A stretch of DNA of 64,000 bases from Cytophagales bacterium (GTDB taxonomy: Bacteria; Bacteroidota; Bacteroidia; Cytophagales; Cyclobacteriaceae). Made by a program: the position numbers and the translations under genes. Positions 18,319 through 29,000 of this stretch are shown piece after piece; the first letter of the stretch is position 1, and the number at the start of each line of letters is the position of its first letter. The notes beneath the pieces were generated by a model, which was not told the origin of the DNA, searched no databases, and saw only the letters and a list, made by a program, of their open reading frames with translations. Location of the stretch: positions 62,001-126,000 of the forward strand of contig JAKSDO010000187.1 of the NCBI GenBank assembly GCA_022360055.1, in the 5' to 3' direction.

Positions 18319-19296
18319 ATGTTAAAGAACATTTCGAGCGTAAAATTAATTGGAATTCTTGCAGCTTTAGTTCTGGTATATTTTGGCATAAAGTTTTTTG
18401 GGGGGGAATCAAGGAGTAAATCCTTTAAAGCCGAACTCGTAGATATGGATACGGCTAAGGTGACTAAAGTCATCATCCAGGCCAAAGGCGAAAATCTCGA
18501 ATTGCTCAAAGAACACGATGCGTGGAAAGTATCTATCGGTGAGGGCAAGTATGCTGTGGCTGAAAAAAGTAGTGTAAAAAGTACGCTAAACTCCTTACTG
18601 AGTATTAAGCCATCCAGAATTGCTGCAAAAAAGCAGGATAAATGGAAGGAGTACCAGGTTGATTCTGCGGGCACAAGAGTTCAGGTATTTGAAGGCGGTA
18701 AAGCCACTCTTGATTTGGTGATCGGAAGATTTGGATTTAACCAGCAAGCCATGCAGCAGCAGCAACAAATGATGATGGGGAGACGCGGCGGGCAACAGTT
18801 TTTCAGTTACGTGCGATTACAAGATGAAAATGAGGTATATGTAGCCGATAATTTCATGGGCATGTCGATAAATGCTGATGCAAGTGGTTACCGAAATAAA
18901 CGAATTCTTTCTTTGACCACAGACAGCATTTCCAAAATACAGTTTAACTATCCGGCAGATAGTAGCTATGTGCTGAGCAAAATCGACTCTGTATGGAGCA
19001 TTTCCGGCAATCAGCCCGATTCGACAGCTACTGCGGATTATCTGAGCGATATCAGGTATCTAAGCAACTCCAACTTTGTGGACGATGTGCCGGCTTCGGC
19101 ATTGGTTTCGCCGACTGTTAGCATGAACATATCTCAGAATGGCAAGCCGGATGTAATGATAAAAGCTTTTCAGCATCCCGTACATAAATGGATTTTAAAC
19201 TCAAGTGAAAATCCTTTGTCGTACTTTGCAGATGAGGATCTCATCAAAAAGTTATTCATTGGAAGCGAAAAACTATTAACGCCCACTCCGGAGTAA
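18319..19296 (+). CDS. DUF4340 domain protein
   Basis: 325 residues with an N-terminal membrane helix (VKLIGILAALVLVYFGIKFF) and an exported domain of DUF4340 type. A Q-rich run (QQAMQQQQQMMM) lies at about residues 150-160. The ATG at 18319 gives a clean signal-anchor start; a longer frame beginning at 18229 would overlap gldG by 65 bases and is less likely. It follows gldG directly, and DUF4340 proteins are often found beside GldG-type exporters, so a shared function is likely. A terminator follows the stop. Confidence 0.78.
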   Translation: MLKNISSVKLIGILAALVLVYFGIKFFGGESRSKSFKAELVDMDTAKVTKVIIQAKGENLELLKEHDAWKVSIGEGKYAVAEKSSVKSTLNSLLSIKPSRIAAKKQDKWKEYQVDSAGTRVQVFEGGKATLDLVIGRFGFNQQAMQQQQQMMMGRRGGQQFFSYVRLQDENEVYVADNFMGMSINADASGYRNKRILSLTTDSISKIQFNYPADSSYVLSKIDSVWSISGNQPDSTATADYLSDIRYLSNSNFVDDVPASALVSPTVSMNISQNGKPDVMIKAFQHPVHKWILNSSENPLSYFADEDLIKKLFIGSEKLLTPTPE

Positions 19297-19318
19297 CGAA
19301 AAATATTGTTGTTATAAA

Positions 19319-19348
19319 AAGGGCCTGCCGATTGGCAAGCCTTTTTTT
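19319..19348 (+). terminator. Terminator between DUF4340 and SiaC-like genes
   Basis: An imperfect GC-rich stem pairs GGGCCTGCC with GGCAAGCCT around GATT and is followed by seven T's. The two genes face each other, so it can serve both; it overlaps the stop of the minus-strand gene. Confidence 0.8.
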
Positions 19349-19757
19349 ATTCAACTTCAAACATATTTTTAGGGCGATCGTACCTGATCTGCTCGAATTT
19401 AAATGGGACTTCGTAGATTTCGTCATATTCCTGTCCTAGTTCAAGCATATCTTCATCTTCTTCATAGTATTTCCATTCGATAAGTACATCATTATCATCG
19501 AGATATAAATTGTCCAGGGCATCCAGGATATCATGAACGATCTTAGACGAGGCGGTATTTACATACTCCAGCTCAAATTTGAATACCGTTTTCGGATTGG
19601 GATCTTTCCGATATTCTTCCAGCCAACCCAAAACATGCGCATAATGCGTGGTAGCATCTTCCATATAGGATTTCCCCGAAATTCGGAATTCAGATTTGTC
19701 TTTATCAAAAATGACTTCTGGCGCTTCTTCTGTCCCCTTCAGAAATAATCTCATCAT
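19347..19757 (-). CDS. DUF1987 / SiaC-type regulatory phosphoprotein
   Basis: 136 residues matching the DUF1987 family: APEVIFDKDKSEFRISGKS near the N-terminus and KFELEYVNTASSKIVHDIL in the middle. In Pseudomonas, SiaC is phosphorylated by the kinase SiaB and regulates diguanylate cyclase activity; the conserved Ser/Thr lies in the NTASSK segment. No kinase or phosphatase partner is near this gene, so its input is unknown. Strongly acidic C-terminal half (YYEEDEDMLELG). Confidence 0.82.
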   Translation of the reverse strand: MMRLFLKGTEEAPEVIFDKDKSEFRISGKSYMEDATTHYAHVLGWLEEYRKDPNPKTVFKFELEYVNTASSKIVHDILDALDNLYLDDNDVLIEWKYYEEDEDMLELGQEYDEIYEVPFKFEQIRYDRPKNMFEVE

Positions 19758-19873
19758 CGTTCTTCTTTTTGATAATTATAGCATCAATTTAATTAAAAGA
19801 CCAAAATTTTAATCTATTTTTTAAGGTTTTCGCCATGAATTGCTAGTTGATGGGAACAACCATTTTATTCCGA

Positions 19874-20581
19874 CTAAATATCCCCTTGCATCGGACGAAT
19901 CAAGATTTCCTCTACCACCGAATTCTCCGACAGGTTATATGCGCTAAATACCGCGTCGGCGACATCTTCGGATTTCATAAATCTCGAAGGCGGCAGATCA
20001 ACACCCTCCCAACTGGCCGTCAACGTTGCTCCGGGCAAAACTGCCGTAACCTTGATTCCATGAGGCTTCATTTCTTCCCTGAGCACCTTTGTCATACCCA
20101 GCATGGCATATTTGGAGATGGAATAGGAACCGCCATTGGCGTAAGGCATGATACTGGCAATGGAACAAATATTGAAAATATGGCCGTGTTTATCATGCAT
20201 CATCATTGGTAAAATTCCTCTTATTAAGTGATACGCGCTGTAGAGGTTGGTATTGATCATAGTTTCAAGATGACCGTCGGGCTCACTGCTGATTTCGCCA
20301 GGAAGAAAAATACCCGTATTATTTACTAAAATTTCAATATGGCTCTTACTCGAAACAATAAACTTTACGAAATCATTCACCTCACCTTTTAAAGAAAGGT
20401 CCGATTGTCTTGTCAACACACGGATTCCAACATATGAATTTTCAATTTCCGATCTCAAATCGTCAAGTTCACCACTGTTTCTCGAACAGGTAATTATATC
20501 AAACCCATTAGCAGCCAACTTTTTTACGATTGCCTTCCCTATTCCCTTGGTGCCCCCGGTTATTACAGCGACTTTTTTCAT
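19874..20581 (-). CDS. Short-chain dehydrogenase/reductase
   Basis: 235-residue cytoplasmic oxidoreductase of the classical SDR fold. The cofactor loop TGGTKGIG is at residues 8-15, the structural motif is NNTG (88-90 region, with Thr instead of the usual Ala), and the catalytic Ser140, Tyr153 and Lys157 are all present (SYSISKYAM). The substrate cannot be told; 3-oxoacyl reductases and simple ketone reductases both look like this. The next gene downstream on the minus strand is the SiaC-like gene, 116 bases on. Confidence 0.88.
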   Translation of the reverse strand: MKKVAVITGGTKGIGKAIVKKLAANGFDIITCSRNSGELDDLRSEIENSYVGIRVLTRQSDLSLKGEVNDFVKFIVSSKSHIEILVNNTGIFLPGEISSEPDGHLETMINTNLYSAYHLIRGILPMMMHDKHGHIFNICSIASIMPYANGGSYSISKYAMLGMTKVLREEMKPHGIKVTAVLPGATLTASWEGVDLPPSRFMKSEDVADAVFSAYNLSENSVVEEILIRPMQGDI

Positions 20582-20717
20582 GTTCGTTCATTTAATTATT
20601 GATCAAAATTGTAAGTATACAACCGAAAATATTACCTTTTTTTCATCTATCCATGTTGATGCTCAAATAATATACACAATGTTGTATCTTTATGCGTGTT
20701 GGACAAATCCTGACATA

Positions 20718-21446
20718 ATGCGAGGAATTGGAAAGTACTTTATTTTTTTGGGAAACCTCTTTATAAAAAGAGAGCCCCTCAAAACATACATGAAACAAAT
20801 CCTGGACGAATGCATTAAAGTAGGTATTGATTCGTTGGTCATTGTTACTATTGTTTCAACCTTTATCGGAGCGGTCACCTGTATTCAAACCGCATACAAT
20901 CTCGTAAGCCCACTGATTCCAAGATATGTAATAAGTCTTGTGGTAAGAGATATGACCCTGCTGGAGCTTGCGCCCACGATAACAGCTATTGTGTTTGCGG
21001 GAAAAGTCGGATCAAATATCGCCAGTGAATTGGGCACAATGAAAATTTCAGAACAGGTGGACGCTCTTGAGGTCATGGGGATCAATTCCGTTTCATTTCT
21101 TGGGCTCCCGAAGATAATTGCCTGTCTGATCATGTATCCGATGTTGGTGATTCTTGCGGGTTTTCTTGCGATTTTGGGCGGATATTTAGCGGGCACAATC
21201 ACAGGGGTGGTAACACCCCAGGATTATATTTACGGTATTCGCGCCGATTTCCTGGAGTTTAATGTGTCTTTTGCATTGATAAAATCTTTTGTTTTTGCGT
21301 TTTTGGTCTCTTCAATATCTTCATTCAAAGGCTACTATACAAAAGGAGGAGCCCTGGAGGTTGGCCAATCGAGTACCAGTGCCGTAACGAATAGTTGTAT
21401 CGCCATCCTGGTGGCAGATTATCTTTTAGCAGAATTACTAATCTAA
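20718..21446 (+). CDS. mlaE: MlaE-type lipid ABC transporter permease
   Basis: Membrane subunit of an MCE-type phospholipid transporter, 242 residues. A start at ATG 20718 gives the family opening MRGIGKYFIFLGNLF; an upstream frame beginning at 20547 would run through the spacer and overlap the SDR gene, so it is rejected. Five or six helices are visible, with the typical LAPTITAIVFAGKVGSNIAS and EQVDALEVMGIN segments. The ATPase follows at once, but no MCE-domain (MlaD) gene is adjacent. Confidence 0.9.
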   Translation: MRGIGKYFIFLGNLFIKREPLKTYMKQILDECIKVGIDSLVIVTIVSTFIGAVTCIQTAYNLVSPLIPRYVISLVVRDMTLLELAPTITAIVFAGKVGSNIASELGTMKISEQVDALEVMGINSVSFLGLPKIIACLIMYPMLVILAGFLAILGGYLAGTITGVVTPQDYIYGIRADFLEFNVSFALIKSFVFAFLVSSISSFKGYYTKGGALEVGQSSTSAVTNSCIAILVADYLLAELLI

Positions 21447-21451
21447 CTTCC

Positions 21452-22210
21452 ATGATAGAGTTTAATAATGTCAAAAAATCTTTTGACGGTAAAGCGGTCC
21501 TTCATGGCATAGATGGAGCATTCGAACCCGGAAGGACCAACCTGATCATTGGTACGAGTGGCACCGGCAAAAGCGTGTTGCTAAAATGTATGGTTGGATT
21601 ATTGGAGCCGGATGAAGGAACGGTGCTCTATGACGGCAGGAACTTTACCCATGCTACAAGAAACGTTCGACGGAATATTCGCCGCGATATAGGAATGCTT
21701 TTTCAGGGAGCTGCATTATTTGATTCGCAGACCGTAGAGCAAAATGTTATGTTCCCTTTGAATATTCTCACGGAAATGCCCAAAGATGAAAAGCTTGACC
21801 GAGTGAATTTTGTTTTGAAACGGGTAGGTCTGGAAAACGTAAACTCAAAAATGCCGTCGGAAATAAGCGGTGGAATGAAAAAAAGGGTTGGGATTGCCAG
21901 GGCAATTGTCAACAACTCCAGATACCTGTATTGCGATGAGCCAAATTCCGGTCTTGACCCAATGACCGCCATTCTTATTGACAACCTGATCAAAGAAATC
22001 ACGGAAGAATTTAACATTACCACGGTTGTGGTAACCCACGACATGAACTCGGTCATGGAAATTGGCGACTACATCATTTACATGTACCGGGGAAGAAAAC
22101 TGTGGGAAGGAGACAGCACTGAAATTCTGGGCACATCTGTGCCGGAATTAAGGGCATTTATTTATTCCAATAAACTGATTCAGGCGCTCAAAGAAGGTGA
22201 AAACTCCTAA
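21452..22210 (+). CDS. mlaF: MlaF-type lipid ABC transporter ATPase
   Basis: 252-residue ATPase with Walker A GTSGTGKS, signature ISGGMKKRVGIARAI (the SGGMKKR form typical of MlaF) and Walker B YLYCDEPNSGLDP. Start ATG at 21452 lies 5 bases after the permease stop; a longer frame starting at 21395 would overlap the permease. Together they move phospholipid between the membranes. The usual MlaD partner is missing from the neighbourhood. Confidence 0.9.
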   Translation: MIEFNNVKKSFDGKAVLHGIDGAFEPGRTNLIIGTSGTGKSVLLKCMVGLLEPDEGTVLYDGRNFTHATRNVRRNIRRDIGMLFQGAALFDSQTVEQNVMFPLNILTEMPKDEKLDRVNFVLKRVGLENVNSKMPSEISGGMKKRVGIARAIVNNSRYLYCDEPNSGLDPMTAILIDNLIKEITEEFNITTVVVTHDMNSVMEIGDYIIYMYRGRKLWEGDSTEILGTSVPELRAFIYSNKLIQALKEGENS

Positions 22211-22595
22211 AGCTGTTTAAGGCTATTCGCTTTTTATAATTTGCTTCCCGAGAGGGACCAAGTTATCTGAGCACTCAATGAAAAAACATGGCAAATAAAT
22301 AGTATTGAAATAGGCGACAGGGTCATCTGCCGGCTCGCGTAAAACTCTTTTTTTCATCGAAAGAGATAAAAATCAAACCAAAAATAACATCACAAGCTTA
22401 AGGAAAGTTATTGGAGAAGTAAATCCGAATTGTACAAATCCTTTTCGCGTATATATTTCTTCTTTTAATGCCTTGGCTATTCCTGGAAATACACAGAGAA
22501 AGTGCTGAGATAACATGAAGCGCAAATGGTGCCCGGATTGAAAAGTACCCGGTCGAAGAAATAGCTATTGGAAGTACTTCTGATACTCAGCCGCC
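22211..22595. other. Intergenic region with a possible gene remnant
   Basis: 385 bases between mlaF and the end of the large outer-membrane protein gene. No intact gene is visible. On the minus strand a short broken frame (see the next entry) resembles a decayed DoxX-type protein. Nothing else stands out. Confidence 0.5.
22373..22516 (-). pseudogene. Possible remnant of a DoxX-like membrane protein
   Basis: A 47-codon frame (ATG at 22514-22516, TGA at 22373-22375) contains FPGIAKALKEEIYTRKGFVQ, which recalls the conserved FPxxKEWAYAGFGF region of DoxX-like proteins. The frame before and after is broken by stops and likely shifts. This is a visual resemblance only. Confidence 0.25.
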
Positions 22596-25500
22596 CTAAA
22601 ACAATGCGCTCACTTGCATTCTCCCGATGTGTATCGCATCACTTCCTTCCGACTTTCTCCCCTCATAGCTCAGAGACAATTGTAGCCCCGTTAAAATCTT
22701 TTTCTGTAAGATCATATTCCACGAATAGTTTTGCCCTGGTTGCAAGGCTTCCAGCATTTCGTAGGCTACCGGTGTATTGCTGTCTCCGATAAATTCGATA
22801 TCGCTGTACCTGACAAATCCATCCAACGAGAGGTCCGAAGCTTTACTCAGTCTCAGATTTCCGGTAATCTCGTGAATAGCAGCTTCTTCACCAAGCTCGC
22901 CATCCGTATTTTTTTTATTGGAATACCCGTACAATATCGATAATCTGAAATTGGAAGTTGGTTGCCAGACAATTTCCGGCACAATCTTTTGCCGGCTGAT
23001 TGAGTATTTCCTTCCCTGAAGAAAATCAGAGTTACTTGCAGAATTTCCCCATAAATACATGGCTCGCAGGCTATATATCCGATTAAGGTTAAGTCGTGCA
23101 TTTGTGGTGTATTCTTCCTTGCTTCTCCCGTCAAATCCCTGGGACAATAACTGCTTTATGGAGGAGCGAAAGTATCCGAAATCCAATCCCAGGCCCGGGC
23201 TCGATCGGTTATAAAAGACCCGGGTACGTATGGATTCCCTGACCGAAAGTATATCCTCTTCCGGAATATCGTTGTAGAACGGAAGGATTCTGGCTGCCAA
23301 TTCCGGATTTGTTATCCGCTTGATGATATTCCAGGAAGATGTGCTGGAGATCCGGGACAGCAGTTTTTTAACGCCTGATGACCTTTTCCAATTTCTCGGC
23401 ATTTCAAAATTCAATCGATAATTGAAATTATTCTCATATGCAAACACAAACTCATTGGTAGGTACAAAGATCTTTATATAATTTTTCTCATCAGGGTTAA
23501 TAGCGATGTAAAATTCGCTCAGATCCTGAATGCCATCGCCATTGTCGTCGCGCCAGGTATGAGTCCCCTCACCGGTCGGTACCTGCACATAGATAAATTC
23601 TCGCTTCAATTCCCGCCCGTTTCCGATGGCGTAAGTGAGATCCGACCGGATATGACGTTTAAAAAAGGATGCATACCAATCTGACCGGACAATCAAGGTT
23701 TCTTCATTCTTGGGTTCGCCTGCAACCTTATGGTTTGTGTTTTTGCGATAGGTAAAAAGAAAGTTTAATCGTTGATTCGGATGAACCGTAGAATTGATAA
23801 AAAACCGGGCTGTTTGGGACTCATCCGCTTTTATCAACGCTCCGGCGACAGGGCTTTGATCCTCCCTGAAACTGTATGATAAACCGAATTTGGTCCTAAG
23901 CGAATCATTACTTTTGACAAAAAACAAATGCTCTCGAAAGTGCATGAATGTGCCTGTAATCGAATCCGTACCATGAGACCTGAGCTCATTTTCGTCAATC
24001 ATCAATTTATATCCCGGGACAAAAATTCGTGACCTGTAAGATGCTTCGGCATTGATCCTGTTCCAGGTAGAATTAAGCGTTTCGGTTTTGTTTCTCAGAA
24101 AAAATCCATCGGTTACGAGCTGAAACTTACCAATGCCCTGCGAAAAATCTGCATACTGCTGAGTGCCATCGATGTAAACATCCCTTTTTCGCTTTACAAT
24201 TTTATATCCGAACCGGTTCAAAACATCCTTCTCAACCTTTACTCCTGCCGTGAGAATATGGTCCGAAGACTGATCTGCCGACTCAACCGGATCGTAGTTC
24301 CAGTCCCGGTCAAATTCAATATACCTGAACCGGTCAATGGGATTGAAATACTTATTGTCAAATTCATAATCCGCATGCGCGGAAAACTCATATTTGTTCA
24401 TAAATCCTATTGGACGGTCCTTGGATATCACACCACCTTTCACGGCAAAACCATGATCGTCATTCTTGTCCAGGTCCGAAAACAGATTGATATCGTTTTT
24501 GGAGAAGGCGACTTCAGAAAACACTTGCTCGTATTCGCTTATATCCACCTCACCCCCCAGTGTAATCATATCTTTCCGGTTTGGCGCAGGAATCCTCGAA
24601 ATCGGTGCGTAACGCCCTTGTGATTCACCGTTTACGGGAGAAACCCATTGGTAAATGCGACCATTTACCGTGCTGTTGGTGAGTATATAATCTCCTTTCC
24701 CTGTACCGAGATCGGTGAAAGTCACACGATACAAGGTGGCAGCGGGCTCCACGGAATACCGAAAAACTTCCACCGGATTTGAGCTCAGATCCAAAGTATC
24801 TATGCGTTCATACAATACCTCGTCTTCATTGTAAGGCGTCTCCTGAGCACTTTCCCTGATGGCAAGATCCAGATCGTCCCCGATATTGCGCATCAGTTCC
24901 TTGTCGTCCTCATCGAGGATGAAAGTGAGCGGTTTGTCCGGATTGTCTTTTTCGGAATAATAATTAAAGGAAAACCTCGCCTTCCCCACCTGCTGATAAT
25001 GACTCCCCGTAATTATACTCCTGCTATAATTCCGATCCGAATATTCGACATCGATCCTCACTCTTGAGAATTTTGTAATCAAGACATTGCTTGTAAACTG
25101 GATCTCGGCTTTATTGTAATCAATTATATAATCGTAATTAAATCCGCGCTGAAGTCGCTTCCCGTCCAAATAGACACGTTCGGAATTTGCCATGATGATT
25201 ACGAAGTCGTTTGTGTTGGGGATTATAATTCTGTAGGGTCCCGAAACACCCTCCTCAACTTCCAGTTGGATCGAGGCAAACTTTCCTTTTGCAACACTTA
25301 CCCCGAGTGAAGTCTCGGCCACAGAACGGGATCCTACTTTATATTTGGTGTTCAGTAAACCGCCCTGTACATTTTTATAGTATCTCAAAAAATTGGATTC
25401 GCGGTTCTTAAATACGACATCCCCTCCCCTCAATGAAAAGACCTCGTTGTATAGTTCCAGATAGATGTTATCAAAATCCTGGATTTGAGCTGTATTACCC

Positions 25501-26045
25501 TCCGGCTGAAACGGGACATTCTGATCTGTGATTGAGGCCCTGATGTTTAAGTCATCGCTCAACTTGCCCTCCAGTTGCAGGTTCAATGCTGAGTTGACCA
25601 CCACGTTTTGCGTATTTCCAAAAGAAATCCCTCTACTCAGACTGCCGCTTTTTTGCAGATCGCCCGTAGGGAAGAGCTCCTCTTTCTTATCAAGAATTTG
25701 TTGATTTGGCGCTGTCTTTTTCGAACTGTATGCATTTTGAACTCTATAGTCCGAAAGGCTTTTCCGTTGGTAGGTATGGTGCAATTTATACGGAATGGTC
25801 TGATAACAAACAGTAATTGTATCCAATATCTGACCAGCTTCAAAATAGATTAAGCCTGTACTTGGATTGTACTGAAATTGAATTTCCCGATCGGTTTTAA
25901 ATGTAATGCTTTCCGGAATTACGGTAAGTGAATCGAGTGGTTTCTCAGATCGCGACATCTCGATTGTTCTGCATTTGGTAGGCTCGGTTTGCGCCGCACT
26001 CAAAAGCGGAATGAACAGAAATCCGAATCCCCAAATTCTCCACAT
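22596..26045 (-). CDS. Large outer-membrane protein, beta-barrel type
   Basis: 1149 residues with a signal peptide (MWRIWGFGFLFIPLLSAAQ). After about 150 residues comes a segment GSLSRGISFGNTQNVVVNSA, then LNLQLEGKLSDDLNIRASI, then PEGNTAQIQDFDNIYLEL. This resembles parts of SprA-like Bacteroidota surface proteins. The rest shows long runs of alternating hydrophobic/polar strands with many aromatic residues, as in a large barrel. The C-terminus ends in a hydrophobic strand (MQVSALF). The start codon overlaps the kinase stop (TAATG), so the two genes are translationally coupled. Exact role unknown; a barrel for transport or a surface scaffold are both possible. Confidence 0.65.
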   Translation of the reverse strand: MWRIWGFGFLFIPLLSAAQTEPTKCRTIEMSRSEKPLDSLTVIPESITFKTDREIQFQYNPSTGLIYFEAGQILDTITVCYQTIPYKLHHTYQRKSLSDYRVQNAYSSKKTAPNQQILDKKEELFPTGDLQKSGSLSRGISFGNTQNVVVNSALNLQLEGKLSDDLNIRASITDQNVPFQPEGNTAQIQDFDNIYLELYNEVFSLRGGDVVFKNRESNFLRYYKNVQGGLLNTKYKVGSRSVAETSLGVSVAKGKFASIQLEVEEGVSGPYRIIIPNTNDFVIIMANSERVYLDGKRLQRGFNYDYIIDYNKAEIQFTSNVLITKFSRVRIDVEYSDRNYSRSIITGSHYQQVGKARFSFNYYSEKDNPDKPLTFILDEDDKELMRNIGDDLDLAIRESAQETPYNEDEVLYERIDTLDLSSNPVEVFRYSVEPAATLYRVTFTDLGTGKGDYILTNSTVNGRIYQWVSPVNGESQGRYAPISRIPAPNRKDMITLGGEVDISEYEQVFSEVAFSKNDINLFSDLDKNDDHGFAVKGGVISKDRPIGFMNKYEFSAHADYEFDNKYFNPIDRFRYIEFDRDWNYDPVESADQSSDHILTAGVKVEKDVLNRFGYKIVKRKRDVYIDGTQQYADFSQGIGKFQLVTDGFFLRNKTETLNSTWNRINAEASYRSRIFVPGYKLMIDENELRSHGTDSITGTFMHFREHLFFVKSNDSLRTKFGLSYSFREDQSPVAGALIKADESQTARFFINSTVHPNQRLNFLFTYRKNTNHKVAGEPKNEETLIVRSDWYASFFKRHIRSDLTYAIGNGRELKREFIYVQVPTGEGTHTWRDDNGDGIQDLSEFYIAINPDEKNYIKIFVPTNEFVFAYENNFNYRLNFEMPRNWKRSSGVKKLLSRISSTSSWNIIKRITNPELAARILPFYNDIPEEDILSVRESIRTRVFYNRSSPGLGLDFGYFRSSIKQLLSQGFDGRSKEEYTTNARLNLNRIYSLRAMYLWGNSASNSDFLQGRKYSISRQKIVPEIVWQPTSNFRLSILYGYSNKKNTDGELGEEAAIHEITGNLRLSKASDLSLDGFVRYSDIEFIGDSNTPVAYEMLEALQPGQNYSWNMILQKKILTGLQLSLSYEGRKSEGSDAIHIGRMQVSALF

Positions 26046-29000
26046 TAACTACGCGGTATTTCTATATAAAACGTTGTTCCGGCTCCTTCTCTAGAATCAA
26101 ACCAAATGTTACCTCCGGCATGCTCTATTCCTTTTTTCGTAATTGCCAAGCCTAATCCGGATCCGGTAAACTTAGTGCTGAAATTCGGGGTAAATACTTT
26201 TTCCTGAATCTGCTCCGGAATACCGTGACCGTTATCCACAAATTCCAGCCGGATCTTAGAATTTTCAAGCGCATACAACCTCACTTCAATCCTGGCAATT
26301 CCAGGGTCATTGACAGCCTGAAATCCATTGATGATGAGGTTTGAAAAAGCCCTGCCCAACCATTTTTTATCACCGTTTATCTTGAATCTGCCTGCTTCGA
26401 TATTTGTAACAATCTGCCCCAGTTCTTTTTTATTGTAAAGGTCAATTGTTTTTGTCAACAGTTTCACTAAATCAAGACGTTCCATTTGAGGGGCCGGCAT
26501 CTTGGCAAAATCCGAAAATGACGTTGCTATATCGCTCAGTGTTTCTATTTGTTCCAGCAGGTTATTAATCTGAACCTTCTTTTTTTCCTGCTGTCCGTTG
26601 TCACCACCATCGTCAATCACGCGTTTCATATGTTGCAGGGTCAATTTCATCGGGGTGAGCGGATTTTTAATTTCATGGGCAACTTGCCTGGCCATTTCCC
26701 GCCATGCGCTCTCTTTTTCACTTTTGGCCAGGGCTTTTTTACTTTCCTCCAGGTTTAAAAGCATCCGGTTGTATTCCGTAACCATCATGCCGATCTCGTC
26801 ATCGGAATTCCAGCTAAGAGGTTCATTGTAGGATGAAAGTGTGGTCCGTTTTATTTTTTGAGTGATCAACCGGAGCGGGAAAGTCAATCCCCTCGAAACA
26901 AAAAAGGATACAAACATGAAAATGACGAATACGAAGGTAAAAATATTGATGATGTTTGATAATACCTCAACAATGTTTCGCTCAAGATCCTGTTGCGAAG
27001 CAAAAAATGGTAAACTCAGGATGCCAATGACTTTTCCGGTTTCGTATGAGCGTATGCCCACGTACACGTTCTTATACTTCAAGAGCCCGACTTGTTCTTC
27101 CTGTACAAATGTGGACTCCAGCTCTTCAAATATCTTGATGTATGCCCGAGGTTCTATATTCTGCGAAAGAATCTCATTTTGATATATTTGAAACAGACTG
27201 GAGGCGACCAATACCTTATTGTGGAATACATTTACATCAAGATCTGCAATTTCCGCCATTTGGAATACAATCTCCGAAAGGTCTTCTTTATCAATTTCCA
27301 AATTCCTGTAAGCGCTGAGTGGTGTGGATATTTCGGCACTTAAATTATCTGCAAACTCCAGATACTGATTTTCCAGGGAGCTCTTGAAGGTCTGGATGAT
27401 AATACTCACGGTCGTGACACTTACGATGATAAGTGGCGCGAAAAAGGCAAAATTGAGATAGAGCTGGATTTTTGTAGCATAATTCAGCTTTATTCTCCGA
27501 ATGCTCGCATAGGAGGTAACCGCTATAAGAACCAAAAGAATCGAAAAAACATAAATTAAAAACAGGAAACTAAAATTAGCTGCCCTTGCCCCAATACTCG
27601 CTTCTTTGGCTGATACGACCACTACTTTTTCCTGCTCTCCGAAAGCCTTATGATTAAAGCCCTGAATTCGTACACTTTTTTCAAAAATAATATCGGATTT
27701 ATCGCTGAGCGCCTCAAAATTTTTACGATAATTAAACGCGCCAAAATTGTGTTGCAGCTCTCCGTTATTGAATACGCCGTAGCTATACCTGTTCGATCCG
27801 CCGGACTGCTGGGTATAAAGGTTATCGGTCAACAATAACGGGAATACCGAATTCGGCACCAATTTTTTCTGGGTCAGTTCAAGCAATACGTATCCGATCA
27901 CCTGCGCCCTTTCTTCGATTTCAATAAAATACAGAAATCTGGAGGCCGCCTGGCCGCCGGCCTGATTTATAAAATAAAGCCCCTCCGTATCCGTGCGGAA
28001 CTCTGCAAGGCGGGACTTGAATTCGTGATAGTTGTAGTTATCGCGGAGGTTGAACTCCTTGAAAGGTTCTCCGCGAACATTGAATGCATAGATCTGAATA
28101 TCAAATTTGTCCAGATTATTCAAATATTCTCTTCTGATTTTTTTATCAATAATCAACTTGGAGGCATATGGATCATCTATCCGGTCACGGATATAAATAT
28201 CATCCTTTATTTTGCGCGCAGCATCTGTCAATTGCATTTCGGTCATCCAGTCACTCTCGACCAAAAGCTGATTGGCCAATCTTGATTTTTCAAAGTCGGT
28301 GTTGTTTCGATTGAATTGAAAATTCGCGTATAGACCTATAATCGCACCAGGCAAGCCAAAGGCAAAGAAATATATAAATGTTAAATACTGAATTTTTCCT
28401 ATGTATTTTGCCAGGCCAAAAAAGTTTATAACCAGGAAGAAAAAAAGGTTTACAACAGCTACCACCAGAAAATCCCATCTCAATAGCAATGCAAATGCAA
28501 TAAATAAGATGAGTCCGCATGCAACGGCCAGATTAAACCGGATCCCATTTTTCTGAACGAGTTGAAAATACAATCTCAGGCATACATGGGAAAACAGAAA
28601 ATAGATGACCACACTGATAAAAAACATTACAAAACCTACAACTTTCAGATAATCAAACTCCAGGTTTTGAGTAATATCCATCGACCATTGGGAATCAAAA
28701 TTCAGCGTTTTCATGGTTTGGTGATGCACGGATAACCAGAAAAAACTAAAAAAAACACAGACCGAAGCAATCGCGAATTGCCGGCTTCCGGAACTTAGCA
28801 AAATGTATTTTACCGCTCCGGATTTAAGAATGTAACTGAAAAAATAAGTCCCCAATACCAGCAACGAAATCAGGTTGAGCAACAGGTCGCCGAGCGAAGG
28901 GTTTACCAGGGACGAGGCGTAGTGCCTGGGGTCAAACAGTTCCATATATACAAAATCAAACGGGAAACCCGTAAGCAGCATTAGGCTTCTCAGAATAATT

